From Pseudomonadota bacterium (lineage in GTDB: Bacteria; Pseudomonadota; Gammaproteobacteria; Burkholderiales; Burkholderiaceae_B): 64,000 bases of DNA. The stretch's first letter is position 1. Every line of letters begins with the position of its first letter. The DNA is taken from positions 124,001-188,000 of the forward strand of contig JAEXRL010000009.1 of assembly GCA_023440825.1 (NCBI GenBank), given 5' to 3'. Of this stretch, positions 51,960 to 60,078 are shown piece by piece. The position numbers and the translations under genes were made by a program. Under the pieces are notes generated by a model that worked only from the letters and a program-made list of their open reading frames with translations, ran no database searches and was not told the DNA's origin.

Positions 51960-52796
51960 ATGACAGGGCCATCATTCCTCGCTCGGGTAAGGCTAGTGTT
52001 GCCCGAGCTACATCCTGCGGAAAAACGCTTAGGTGATTTTGTCTGTGACTTTCCAGGGGAGCTGGCCAGTTATTCTGCCTCCGAGCTAGCCACCTTGGCG
52101 CATGTGTCTAAAGCAACCGTAAGCCGTTTTGTGAAGCGGCTGGGCTATGAGAATTACGAAGAGGCCAGACGACATGCCCGGCAGGAAAAAAGCACAGGTT
52201 CGCGCTTGTTTTTGAGCACGGCGGCCGAGGTGAGTCAGGAACAGTCTATTGACGCGCATATTCGGCAAGGGGTGAGTAACCTGGAGGCGACTCTGAGCAG
52301 CTTGCCCGAAGCACAGCTCAAGTCCTTAGTCAGCGCCATGTTGCAAGCGCGTAAAGTATGGGTTATTGGCTTTCGCAGTAGCCATTCGTTTGCATCGTAT
52401 TTACAGTGGCAGCTAACCCAGGTAATAGAAAACATCGTGGCTTTGCCCGGCGCAGGGCAAACTATGGGTGAGCATATTGCAAGCATGCAAAGCGCAGATG
52501 TGGTGATAGTGTTTGGCTTGCGTCGGCGAGTGGCGCAGTTGGATGTGCTGCTGGAGCGTATCTTGGATACTCAGGCTAAGGTGCTGTATGTAACCGATGA
52601 GGGCGGTCCATTTTTATCCCGAGCGCAATGGCATATACGCTGCCAAACCTTAGCGCCAGGCCCTTTGTTCAGCCATGTTTCTGCCATGGCTTTGTGTCAC
52701 TTGATTGCTACACGTGCTATTGAGCAGGCTGGTGTGCAAGGTCGCACGCGGTTGCGCGATATAGAAATGTTGAACGACGCGTTGCGAGAACTCTAA
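51960..52796 (+). CDS. RpiR/MurR-family transcriptional regulator (HTH + SIS)
   Basis: 278 residues from ATG 51960 (MTGPSFLARVRLV), spaced well from GAGG at 51949-51952; ATG 51954 is too close. N-terminal helix-turn-helix about 10-78 (ASELATLAHVSKATVSRFVKRLGYENYEE) and a SIS domain about 125-260 (ARKVWVIGFRSSHSFASYLQW; SADVVIVFGLRRR). SIS domains bind phosphosugars or other small acids. Same strand and 176 bases upstream of a TRAP-racemase operon, so likely its regulator. Ligand unknown. Confidence 0.9.
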   Translation: MTGPSFLARVRLVLPELHPAEKRLGDFVCDFPGELASYSASELATLAHVSKATVSRFVKRLGYENYEEARRHARQEKSTGSRLFLSTAAEVSQEQSIDAHIRQGVSNLEATLSSLPEAQLKSLVSAMLQARKVWVIGFRSSHSFASYLQWQLTQVIENIVALPGAGQTMGEHIASMQSADVVIVFGLRRRVAQLDVLLERILDTQAKVLYVTDEGGPFLSRAQWHIRCQTLAPGPLFSHVSAMALCHLIATRAIEQAGVQGRTRLRDIEMLNDALREL

Positions 52797-52837
52797 AAAT
52801 ACAATTCTATACCCGAGTCTATTGATTACGTCTAGTG

Positions 52838-52880
52838 GTGAAAATACAGTTTCACATAATGATCTATAAAACTATAGTTT
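52838..52880. promoter_or_regulatory. Two dyads upstream of TRAP operon 2, candidate RpiR operators
   Basis: GTGAAA (52838-52843) and TTTCAC (52850-52855) form an inverted repeat around six bases; AAACTATAGTTT (52869-52880) is a perfect 12-bp palindrome. They lie 93-135 bases before the dctP start, between the regulator and its likely targets. Confidence 0.45.
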
Positions 52881-52972
52881 AGTCTGCGGTATGAAGTTAT
52901 GTGTCTGGAAGAGAGCTCAATGAGCGTGCAGACACACACTACAGATAACTTATAGATAAAAAGGTGGGGACT

Positions 52973-54007
52973 ATGTGGAAGTCTTGCGTGATGAGTGTGG
53001 GCCTGAGTGTAGGCGTGGCGTTGAGTGCGCAGGCAGCGCCAACGTCCTTACGTGTACTGGGCCAGCCAGTAGGTTCTGGACTGATACAGCAGAAAAAAGA
53101 GCAGCCGTTTTTTGAGGGTTTGGCCGAGCATACGGGTCAGGACTTCAGCGTGCAGTATTTACCTGTGGATGTGGCCGGTATTCCGGACACGGATGGTTTA
53201 CGGGTATTGCGTTCGGGGCTGTTTGATATTGTGTCTATACGTGGCAGTCAGGTCAGTCGTGATGAACCAACCCTCATGGGGGCTGATCTTGTTGGCTTGA
53301 ATACGTCGTTTGAAGAGGGCAAGCGCAATATCGATGCGTATTTTTCGACCTTGGATCAGCGCTTACAAGGTTCTTTTAATGCCAAGTTGCTGGGCTTGTG
53401 GCCAGCGGGACCACAAATTATTTTCTGTAAACCTCAGATTGCAGGTCTGGCTGATCTTAAGGGCTTGAAGGTGCGTGTGGGCGACCAGAATACGGCTAAC
53501 TTTATGAGTAGCCTGGGCGCAACCGGTGTTCCTATGCCTTTTGGCGAGGTACAGCAGTCCTTGGCTCGTGGTGTGGTGGATTGTGCGATTACCGGCCCTG
53601 CCTCTGCCAACTCCGGTGGCTGGCCTGAGGCGGCCTCTACGGTGCTACCCATTGCTTTACAGATGGCCATTAATGGCTATGCCATTAATTTGAAAACCTG
53701 GAATGCCATGAGCCAGGAGCAGCAGGCTGCGCTAGAAAAAGCGGTCAACTCCTTAAGCGCTGATATCTGGGCGTATTCCGAAGAGCTGTATGACGACGCG
53801 ATGCGATGTAATGCGGGCGATCAGCCATGCGAGTTAGGTAAACCTTACAAGCTGAAAACCGTGAGTGCAGACGAGCAAGACCTACAAGCGGTGAAGCAAG
53901 CCTTGAAAGAAACCTCGCTACCTGTATGGGCCAAGCAATGTAATGCGGTCAACAAGGAATGTGAAACCAATTGGCGAGCCACCATAGGTAAGGAATTAGG
54001 GTTGTAA
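52973..54007 (+). CDS. TRAP transporter substrate-binding protein (DctP family), system 2
   Basis: 344 residues from ATG 52973 (MWKSCVMSVG), AAGGTGG upstream; the GTG at 52964 is rejected. Sec signal about 1-21, cleaved after AQA. Seen: RVLGQPVGSGLIQQKKEQPF, AGLADLKGLKVRVGDQNTAN with the carboxylate-binding Arg, MPFGEVQQSLARGVVDCAITG and the late Cys pairs (CNAGDQPCELG, QCNAVNKECETN) likely forming disulfides. First gene of the P-Q-M-racemase operon. Ligand unknown; classic DctP branch. Confidence 0.9.
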   Translation: MWKSCVMSVGLSVGVALSAQAAPTSLRVLGQPVGSGLIQQKKEQPFFEGLAEHTGQDFSVQYLPVDVAGIPDTDGLRVLRSGLFDIVSIRGSQVSRDEPTLMGADLVGLNTSFEEGKRNIDAYFSTLDQRLQGSFNAKLLGLWPAGPQIIFCKPQIAGLADLKGLKVRVGDQNTANFMSSLGATGVPMPFGEVQQSLARGVVDCAITGPASANSGGWPEAASTVLPIALQMAINGYAINLKTWNAMSQEQQAALEKAVNSLSADIWAYSEELYDDAMRCNAGDQPCELGKPYKLKTVSADEQDLQAVKQALKETSLPVWAKQCNAVNKECETNWRATIGKELGL

Positions 54008-54078
54008 CACCTTGTGGTGATGCTTGGCCTTGGGCGGTTCTGCCAGCGGCGGAACCGTTCTTAGCCTAAGGAAAAAAA

Positions 54079-54633
54079 ATGAATCGTTCTGCTCGTATAG
54101 CCAGCTTGGTTTTTGGGGTGCTGATGCTGGCCTTGTCTGTGTTGGTAACCCTAGAGGCACTGTTACGTAAGCTCCTGCAGTTTTCTTTCGGCGGGGTAGA
54201 CGAATTGTCGGGTTATGTGGTGGCGATATGTGCTCCCTTGGCGTTTGCGGTGGCCTTAATTGATCAGGCGCATATACGCATTAACTTGCTGTATATGAAG
54301 CTGAGCTTACGCACGCGGGCTATCTTGGATGGCCTGTCGGCCTTGTCCCTGCTTCTTTTAGCCTTGTTTCTGGGTTATTTCACAGTGACTACGGTGCAGG
54401 AAACGTCGGACTATGCCTCCTTGGCGCAAACACCTTGGGCCACCCCGCTGATCTATCCACAAAGCTTATGGGCACTGGCGATGGCTTTTTTTGCCCTGAC
54501 CGCCTTTGTGCTGGGTGTGAAGGCGGCTTGCCTGATGTGGAGCAAGCGTTGGCAGGTATTAAACAAGAGTTTTGGGCCAGGCTCCGTGCAAGAGGAGCTG
54601 GAGTCCGAACTGGCTGATCTTCAACGCCGCTAA
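54079..54633 (+). CDS. TRAP transporter small permease (DctQ family), system 2
   Basis: 184 residues, four helices: SLVFGVLMLALSVLVTLEAL, GYVVAICAPLAFAVALIDQ, LSLLLLALFLGYFTV, LWALAMAFFALTAFVLGV. The DctQ pattern QFSFGGVDELSGYVVAICAP and QAHIRINLLYMKL are visible. It has a charged 30-residue tail. Starts 71 bases after dctP and ends 14 before dctM. Confidence 0.92.
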   Translation: MNRSARIASLVFGVLMLALSVLVTLEALLRKLLQFSFGGVDELSGYVVAICAPLAFAVALIDQAHIRINLLYMKLSLRTRAILDGLSALSLLLLALFLGYFTVTTVQETSDYASLAQTPWATPLIYPQSLWALAMAFFALTAFVLGVKAACLMWSKRWQVLNKSFGPGSVQEELESELADLQRR

Positions 54634-54647
54634 AGTGGGGTGATGCG

Positions 54648-55952
54648 ATGGATATATTGACTTTGCTGTTCGGCTTTTTGCTCATGCTGGCTTTGATGTT
54701 TTTGAGCTTGCCGGTAGCGGTGGCGATTATTGCCGTAGGGGGTTTGGGCGGTTATTTAACCATGGGCCCACCCATGCTGGACTTGTGGGGAGGGGTGGTT
54801 TGGGGCACCTTGAACAATAGCGTAATGACCGCCATCCCCTTATTTATGCTGTTGGGCGAAATTTTATTACGCGGCGGAATTGCGGATCGCATGTATGACG
54901 CCATGGCTGCGTGGCTAGGACGTTTGCCCGGTGGCTTATTGCATACCAATATTGGAACTTGTACCTTGTTCTCGGCGACTTCGGGCTCGTCTGTGGCGAC
55001 CGCAGCCACGGTGGGCACAATTGCTTTGCCCGCTTTGCAAAGCAGAGGCTATCCGGTGGCCGCCTCATTGGGGTCTTTGGCAGCGGGTGGCACCTTGGGC
55101 ATTTTGATACCGCCCAGTATTAACCTACTGGTTTTTGGTTCTTTGGCGAATGTGTCGGTAGGTCAGCTTTTTATCGCGGGCATTGTGCCGGGCTTGCTCA
55201 TGGTAGGGCTGTTCTCTCTGTACATTGCGATTGCGCACTCAGGGGCGGGACGCGACTCTGCGGCTCAGGCATTAAGCCTGCAGGAACGCATGTCCTATTT
55301 GAAATATTTAATTCCACCCCTAGTTATTTTTGGTGTGGTCATGGGGGGCATCTACGGTGGCATAACCACGCCAACTGAAGCGGCTGCGGTGGCGGTTATT
55401 GTTGCTTTGGGTTTTGTGTGGAGAAATGGCAAGCTTAACCTTGCTTTGCTGGAAGCGTGTTTCAGACAGGCGGCTCGTACAACGGGCATGGTCATACTTA
55501 TTATTACTTGTGCCATGCTTTTGAATGTGACCTTGGCCATGCTCGGTGCCACCCAGGCCGTTACCCAGTGGGTAAGCTCTTTGGGCTTAAGCACCTTTGC
55601 CTTATTGGCCTTGCTGGTTTTGTTTTATTTATTGCTGGGCATGTTTATGGATGCCATGTCCATGCTGGTGTTAACCGTTCCTATTGCGGTGCCTGTTGTG
55701 GTCGCCGCTGGAGTAGATCCGATCTGGTTTGGCATCTTTATCATCATTATGTGCGAGGTAGCCTTGATCACCCCTCCAGTAGGTATGAATTTGTTCGTGG
55801 TTCAGGGGATTCGTACCGATGGGGGAAGCTTTGGTGATGTGATTCGTGGGTCATTGCCCTATGTCTTCATTATGCTGGGATTTACCTTTGTGATTATGTT
55901 GTGGCCTGAGATTGTTTTGTGGCTACCGCGATCAATGAGCGTTGGAGGCTAA
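54648..55952 (+). CDS. TRAP transporter large permease (DctM family), system 2
   Basis: 434 residues, mostly membrane. Seen: LMLALMFLSLPVAVAIIAVG, VMTAIPLFMLLGEILLRGGI, CTLFSATSGSSVATAATVGT, GGTLGILIPPSINLLVFGSL, GGITTPTEAAAVAVIVAL, LGMFMDAMSMLVLTVPIAVP and CEVALITPPVGMNLFVVQGI. Full length with the usual 12 or so helices. Its stop is 2 bases before the racemase-family start, so the transporter and enzyme are coupled. Confidence 0.94.
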   Translation: MDILTLLFGFLLMLALMFLSLPVAVAIIAVGGLGGYLTMGPPMLDLWGGVVWGTLNNSVMTAIPLFMLLGEILLRGGIADRMYDAMAAWLGRLPGGLLHTNIGTCTLFSATSGSSVATAATVGTIALPALQSRGYPVAASLGSLAAGGTLGILIPPSINLLVFGSLANVSVGQLFIAGIVPGLLMVGLFSLYIAIAHSGAGRDSAAQALSLQERMSYLKYLIPPLVIFGVVMGGIYGGITTPTEAAAVAVIVALGFVWRNGKLNLALLEACFRQAARTTGMVILIITCAMLLNVTLAMLGATQAVTQWVSSLGLSTFALLALLVLFYLLLGMFMDAMSMLVLTVPIAVPVVVAAGVDPIWFGIFIIIMCEVALITPPVGMNLFVVQGIRTDGGSFGDVIRGSLPYVFIMLGFTFVIMLWPEIVLWLPRSMSVGG

Positions 55953-55954
55953 GG

Positions 55955-56647
55955 ATGGGTGTTGCAAGCAGGCTGGCAGTAATTAATCCTAATTCAAATG
56001 CAGCAGTTACTGCGATTATTCGGCAAGCGGTACAAGAGGTGTTAAATCCAGCCACTGAGCTACTGTGCGTCAACTCAGATGCTGGGCCCAGATCTATAGA
56101 GCTACCTGAGCATCGGGTAGCTGCTATTCCCCATTGGCACGCCAAGCTATTGCAGCTTGAGGCTGAGCAGCCCGACGCCTATGTGCTGGCCTGCTATGAT
56201 GAGTTCGGTTTGGCGCAGGCCAGACAGCTTGTTGATCGACCTATTATTGGTGCGGTCGAGGCAAGTATCGCCTTTGCGCAAGTGTATGCGGAGCGTTATG
56301 CCATCATCACCACGATGGCCACAACGCTGCCCAGTATTTATGAGCTGGTTGTTCGTTATGGGGCGCAAGACCGTTGCGTGGTTCGCGCTACAGGGCTTGG
56401 CGTAGCGCAAGCCGCTGCGTCCGAGCTTGATGTCATGGAGGTGCTGGTGGCCTCGGCGCGCGAGCTGATTGCTCAGGTAGGCGTGGGGGCACTCATTTTG
56501 GGCTCCGGCGGGCTGGCTGGCCGTGCCGGGTATTTGGCCGAGCGTGTGGGTGTGCCTGTCATCGATGCAGTAGTGTCTGCGGCTAAAATGGCCGAGGCTG
56601 TCGCCGGGATGCGAAAAAATAGTGTGGTCTTGGCGCCGCAAAGTTAA
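55955..56647 (+). CDS. Asp/Glu/hydantoin racemase-family protein with one catalytic Cys replaced
   Basis: 230 residues from ATG 55955 (MGVASRLAVINPNSNAAVT); GGAGG upstream. Two alpha/beta lobes: LAVINPNSNAAVTAIIR is the family start, and YVLACYDEFGLAQAR holds the first catalytic Cys (C80). The second site, normally LGCxGM, reads ILGSGGLAGRAG with Ser184. Racemases use both Cys; hydantoin racemases carry them near residues 76 and 181. Loss of one suggests a changed reaction, as in one-Cys relatives such as arylmalonate decarboxylase, which keeps the other one. It probably acts on the solute imported by the TRAP system (inference). Last gene of the locus. Confidence 0.85.
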   Translation: MGVASRLAVINPNSNAAVTAIIRQAVQEVLNPATELLCVNSDAGPRSIELPEHRVAAIPHWHAKLLQLEAEQPDAYVLACYDEFGLAQARQLVDRPIIGAVEASIAFAQVYAERYAIITTMATTLPSIYELVVRYGAQDRCVVRATGLGVAQAAASELDVMEVLVASARELIAQVGVGALILGSGGLAGRAGYLAERVGVPVIDAVVSAAKMAEAVAGMRKNSVVLAPQS

Positions 56648-56653
56648 TTGTGT

Positions 56654-56683
56654 TTGCTGCCAAAGGTTTGCCTGTGATAGAAT
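56654..56683 (+). promoter_or_regulatory. Candidate promoter of rplM-rpsI
   Basis: TTGCTG (56654-56659), then 18 bases, then TAGAAT (56678-56683) preceded by TGA, an extended -10. It lies about 115 bases before the rplM start, leaving a leader that could carry ribosomal-protein feedback, though no L13 site was recognised. Confidence 0.5.
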
Positions 56684-56797
56684 GTTCTGCTTTACTCTTT
56701 GCTAGAAGCACGGGCGATTAATAACGTCTTGGCAAAAAGAGTAGAAAAACACATAAATATTACCCTTTATTAGGGTGCGTTTTTATTAGGAACCATC

Positions 56798-57226
56798 ATG
56801 AAGACCTTTGTGGCCAAGCCGCATGAAGTCAAACGTGAGTGGTTTGTGATCGATGCAAAAGGCAAAGTCCTAGGTCGTGTGGCCAGCGAAGTCGCACGCC
56901 TTTTGCGCGGTAAACACAAGCCTGAATTTACTCCTCACGTAGACACTGGCGATTACATTATCATTATCAATGCTGCTGAAATTGCTGTAACTGGTAATAA
57001 AGCACAAGATAAAAAGTACTACCGTCACTCGAATTACCCAGGTGGTATTTACGAAACGAACTTTCAGACTATGCAAGAGCGTTTCCCCGGCCGTGCTATA
57101 GAAAAAGCCGTCAAGGGTATGTTGCCTAAAGGGCCCTTGGGTTACGCTATGGCTAAGAAACTCAAAGTTTACGCTGGTGCCGAGCATCCACACTCAGCGC
57201 AACAGCCTAAAGCTCTGGATATCTAA
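56798..57226 (+). CDS. rplM: 50S ribosomal protein L13
   Basis: 142 residues, standard length. Seen: KTFVAKPHEVKREWFVIDA, GRVASEVARLLRGKHKPEFT, VDTGDYIIIINAAEIAVTGN, YYRHSNYPGGIYETNFQTM, and AVKGMLPKGPLGYAMAKKLK. Early assembly protein of the large subunit. Operon with rpsI (9 bases). TAGGAACC upstream of the ATG. Confidence 0.98.
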   Translation: MKTFVAKPHEVKREWFVIDAKGKVLGRVASEVARLLRGKHKPEFTPHVDTGDYIIIINAAEIAVTGNKAQDKKYYRHSNYPGGIYETNFQTMQERFPGRAIEKAVKGMLPKGPLGYAMAKKLKVYAGAEHPHSAQQPKALDI

Positions 57227-57235
57227 GGACAGCTC

Positions 57236-57628
57236 ATGATTGGTAACTGGAATTATGGTACAGGTCGTCGCAAGACGTCCGTAGCTCGAGTTTTCATCAA
57301 GAAAGGCTCGGGTCAAATTATTGTTAATGGTAAGCCCGTTGACGAGTATTTCGCTCGTGAAACAGGTCGCATGATTGTGCGTCAGCCTTTGGTTCTGACC
57401 GAGCACCTGGAGTCGTTCGACATCAAAGTCAACGTACATGGTGGCGGTGAAAGTGGTCAGGCTGGTGCAGTGCGTCACGGCTTGACTCGTGCTTTGATCG
57501 ATTACGACGAGACATTGAAACCCTCCTTGAAACAGGCTGGTTTGGTAACTCGCGACGCTCGTGCTGTTGAGCGTAAGAAAGTCGGTTTCCACAAAGCGCG
57601 TCGTCGTAAGCAGTTCAGTAAGCGTTAA
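57236..57628 (+). CDS. rpsI: 30S ribosomal protein S9
   Basis: 130 residues, standard. Seen: YGTGRRKTSVARVFIKKGSG, INGK-type VNGKPVDEYFARETGR, GGGESGQAGAVRHGLTRAL, and the C-terminal tail KVGFHKARRRKQFSKR, which reaches the tRNA anticodon in the P site. Follows rplM; a strong terminator follows. Confidence 0.98.
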   Translation: MIGNWNYGTGRRKTSVARVFIKKGSGQIIVNGKPVDEYFARETGRMIVRQPLVLTEHLESFDIKVNVHGGGESGQAGAVRHGLTRALIDYDETLKPSLKQAGLVTRDARAVERKKVGFHKARRRKQFSKR

Positions 57629-57650
57629 TCTCTTACGTACTGTTGCGATC

Positions 57651-57682
57651 ACAAAACCCCGACCTCTATGTCGGGGTTTTGT
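57651..57682 (+). terminator. Terminator after rplM-rpsI
   Basis: ACAAAACCCCGAC (57651-57663) pairs with GTCGGGGTTTTGT (57670-57682), loop CTCTAT, followed by TGTTTTTGC. A strong 13-bp stem 22 bases after the rpsI stop. Confidence 0.92.
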
Positions 57683-57777
57683 TGTTTTTGCGGTTATCAT
57701 ATTATTTTGCTTATGCGTGTTCCGCATAGGTAGCACGACTACGGCTTATTATTGTTTGTCTTTAAGGCTAAAGAATC

Positions 57778-58842
57778 ATGGGTACACAAAGCAATACCAA
57801 AATTAAGGTAGGAATCGTCGGCGGCACGGGTTACACCGGGGTCGAGTTGTTGCGTTTATTGGCGCAGCACCCTCAGGTTGAGTTGGTGGCGATTACTTCT
57901 CGTAAAGAAGGTGGTGTGCCCGTAGCCGATATGTACCCTAATTTGCGTGGTCACGTAGATTTAGCTTTTCAGGCGCCCGAGCAAGCAGGCTTAGAGCAGT
58001 GCGATGTTGTCTTTTTTGCAACGCCCCACGGCGTGGCCATGAGTCAAGTTGAGCAGTTGTTGCAGGCAGGTGTCAAAGTGATTGATTTGGCGGCCGATTT
58101 TCGCTTGCAAGACACCACGGCTTTTGAGCAGTGGTACAAAATGCAGCATAGCTGCGTCGATGTGTTGCGCGCATCCGCTTATGGACTACCTGAGTTGCAC
58201 CGCGAGCAAATCGCTGATGCTAAGGTAGTGGGCAACCCGGGCTGCTATCCGACAACGGTCTTGCTGGGTTTGGCGCCGCTAGTGAAAGCGGGCAATACCT
58301 TAATTGATACACAGCATATTATTGCTGACTGCAAATCCGGCGTGTCGGGTGCTGGTAAAGGGGCTTCAGTCCCTAATCTGTTTGCCGAGGCCAGTGACAA
58401 CTTTAAAGCGTATGCTGTGGCTGGGCATAGGCATCATCCAGAAATTGTAGAGCAGTTGCAAAAATTGCACGGTGCTCCGGTAGGTTTAACTTTTGTACCG
58501 CATTTGGTGCCCATGATTCGTGGTATGTTTTCCACGATTTACGCACGCATACTTCCCGAAGCCCGCGAGACTGATTTTCAGAAATTGTTCGAACAGCACT
58601 ATGCGAATGAAGGTTTTGTAGATGTCTTGCCAGCCGGCACCTTGCCAGAAACTCGTTCCGTACGCGCTAGTAACACCTTACGTATTGCGATACAACGCCC
58701 AGCAGGGGGCGACCAGCTTATCATATTGGTCGTGCAGGATAACCTCGTGAAAGGGGCTTCTGGTCAGGCAGTGCAGAATATGAACTTAATGTTTGGCTTG
58801 CCTGAAAGCACGGGCTTGCAGCATGTGGCTATTTTGCCCTGA
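57778..58842 (+). CDS. argC: N-acetyl-gamma-glutamyl-phosphate reductase
   Basis: 354 residues. Third step of arginine synthesis, making N-acetylglutamate semialdehyde. Seen: KVGIVGGTGYTGVELLRLLA (NADP loop), VFFATPHGVAM, VIDLAADFRL, the catalytic Cys in VVGNPGCYPTTVLLGLAP, SGVSGAGKGAS, and GHRHHPEI. N-terminus has a short extra tail (MGTQSNTK), compatible with ATG 57778. Follows rpsI by 149 bases. Confidence 0.96.
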   Translation: MGTQSNTKIKVGIVGGTGYTGVELLRLLAQHPQVELVAITSRKEGGVPVADMYPNLRGHVDLAFQAPEQAGLEQCDVVFFATPHGVAMSQVEQLLQAGVKVIDLAADFRLQDTTAFEQWYKMQHSCVDVLRASAYGLPELHREQIADAKVVGNPGCYPTTVLLGLAPLVKAGNTLIDTQHIIADCKSGVSGAGKGASVPNLFAEASDNFKAYAVAGHRHHPEIVEQLQKLHGAPVGLTFVPHLVPMIRGMFSTIYARILPEARETDFQKLFEQHYANEGFVDVLPAGTLPETRSVRASNTLRIAIQRPAGGDQLIILVVQDNLVKGASGQAVQNMNLMFGLPESTGLQHVAILP

Positions 58843-58891
58843 TGCGTTGCGGCGGAAGGGAACTTGAGCGCGCGCCGTTGGTCTGAAACTT

Positions 58892-59641
58892 ATGAGTCGC
58901 GAACAATTACCCTCGTCCGCCCAGCCTGTTGCCCCTGCTCAGAAAAATCCTTCTAAGCGGCGCATAGTCTGGCCTTCTTTATGCAGTGCTTTACTGGCCC
59001 TGTTTGTGGTGCTTGCCGCGTACCTGTTATATAGCTCCGGTACGCAGCACGAAAAGCAGACCGATCGTATTGAGTCCGCCATGACTCTGTTGCAGCAAAG
59101 CCGTCAGGAATTAGTGCATTTGCAAACCGAGTTTGATGCGCTGCGTGCCCAGGCGGCCATCGAAGAGGGAGTGCGTAAAGGTTTAGAAAGTACCTTGCAG
59201 GACACTCAGCAGCAGTTGCAACGTGCCAACGAACAGCTGGCATTTTACGATCAGTTAATGCCCAGCGGCCCAAGCGGAGTAGTTAGCTTGCGAGCGGCTG
59301 AGGTGGCCTGGCAAGACGGGCAACTGCAATATCGTGTCTTATTACAACGTAATGCGCAGCAGGCAGGTACCTTTGTGGGCCGACTCGAGTTCGAGGCCTC
59401 GGGTGTGCAAAACGGTGAGGCAGTTAAAAATAGGGTGTTAACGACGACTGGCTGGTCTGATTCAGATGAGGAGCAGTCGCCTGATACACTAGGTTTAGAG
59501 TTTGATCGATTCCAGCGCTCAGCAGGGTTATTGTATATACCTGAAGGTTTTGAGCCGCAGTCGGTTACACTAAAAGTGTTTGAGGGTAATGTATTGCGCT
59601 TGTCACGCCAATTTGCTGTGCAGGCTAAGCATGAACCTTAA
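58892..59641 (+). CDS. Membrane-anchored coiled-coil protein (DUF6776-like), unknown function
   Basis: 249 residues. Pro-rich cytoplasmic N-terminus, one transmembrane helix (about 30-52, LCSALLALFVVLAAYLLYSS), a coiled coil (about 60-125, rich in Gln/Leu/Glu heptads: LLQQSRQELVHLQTEFDALR, LESTLQDTQQQLQRANEQL), and a C-terminal beta domain (AAEVAWQDGQLQYRVLLQRN ... FQRSAGLLYIPEGFEPQSVT). Found after argC in betaproteobacteria; in some relatives a bactofilin gene sits next to it (from memory), but none is here. Function unknown. Confidence 0.8.
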   Translation: MSREQLPSSAQPVAPAQKNPSKRRIVWPSLCSALLALFVVLAAYLLYSSGTQHEKQTDRIESAMTLLQQSRQELVHLQTEFDALRAQAAIEEGVRKGLESTLQDTQQQLQRANEQLAFYDQLMPSGPSGVVSLRAAEVAWQDGQLQYRVLLQRNAQQAGTFVGRLEFEASGVQNGEAVKNRVLTTTGWSDSDEEQSPDTLGLEFDRFQRSAGLLYIPEGFEPQSVTLKVFEGNVLRLSRQFAVQAKHEP

Positions 59642-59689
59642 AGTAATACTGTAATTTGTGATGCGGATACTGATCCGCCGGAGACCCTA

Positions 59690-60058
59690 ATGACGACTTC
59701 TACTGAAATGGTCAATTTGCAGGCCCCACCCAGCCCTATTGCATTGTCTGATGCGGCGGTTGAGAAGGTGCGCGAACTTTTGTTGGAAGAAGGTGAGCCC
59801 GATTTGAAGCTGCGCGTATTTGTGCAAGGTGGTGGTTGTTCGGGTTTTCAGTATGGTTTTACCTTTGATGATGAAACCGCTGACGACGATACAACCATAG
59901 ACAAAAACGGTGTTCAGCTTCTTGTTGACCCCATGAGCTACCAGTATTTGGTAGGGGCTGAAATCGATTACAAAGATGATCTGGAAGGGGCGCAGTTCGT
60001 TATACGCAACCCTAATGCGAACACAACATGTGGCTGTGGTTCGTCGTTCTCGATTTAA
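59690..60058 (+). CDS. erpA: Iron-sulfur cluster insertion protein ErpA
   Basis: 122 residues. A-type carrier that delivers 4Fe-4S clusters to essential apoproteins. Seen: IALSDAAVEKVRELLLEEGE, FVQGGGCSGFQYGFTFDDE (first Cys), VQLLVDPMSYQYLVGAEIDY, and NPNANTTCGCGSSFSI (second and third Cys). Betaproteobacterial length. Ends convergent with anmK. Confidence 0.96.
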   Translation: MTTSTEMVNLQAPPSPIALSDAAVEKVRELLLEEGEPDLKLRVFVQGGGCSGFQYGFTFDDETADDDTTIDKNGVQLLVDPMSYQYLVGAEIDYKDDLEGAQFVIRNPNANTTCGCGSSFSI

Positions 60059-60078
60059 GCTAAGCCTTCTAACGTTGC

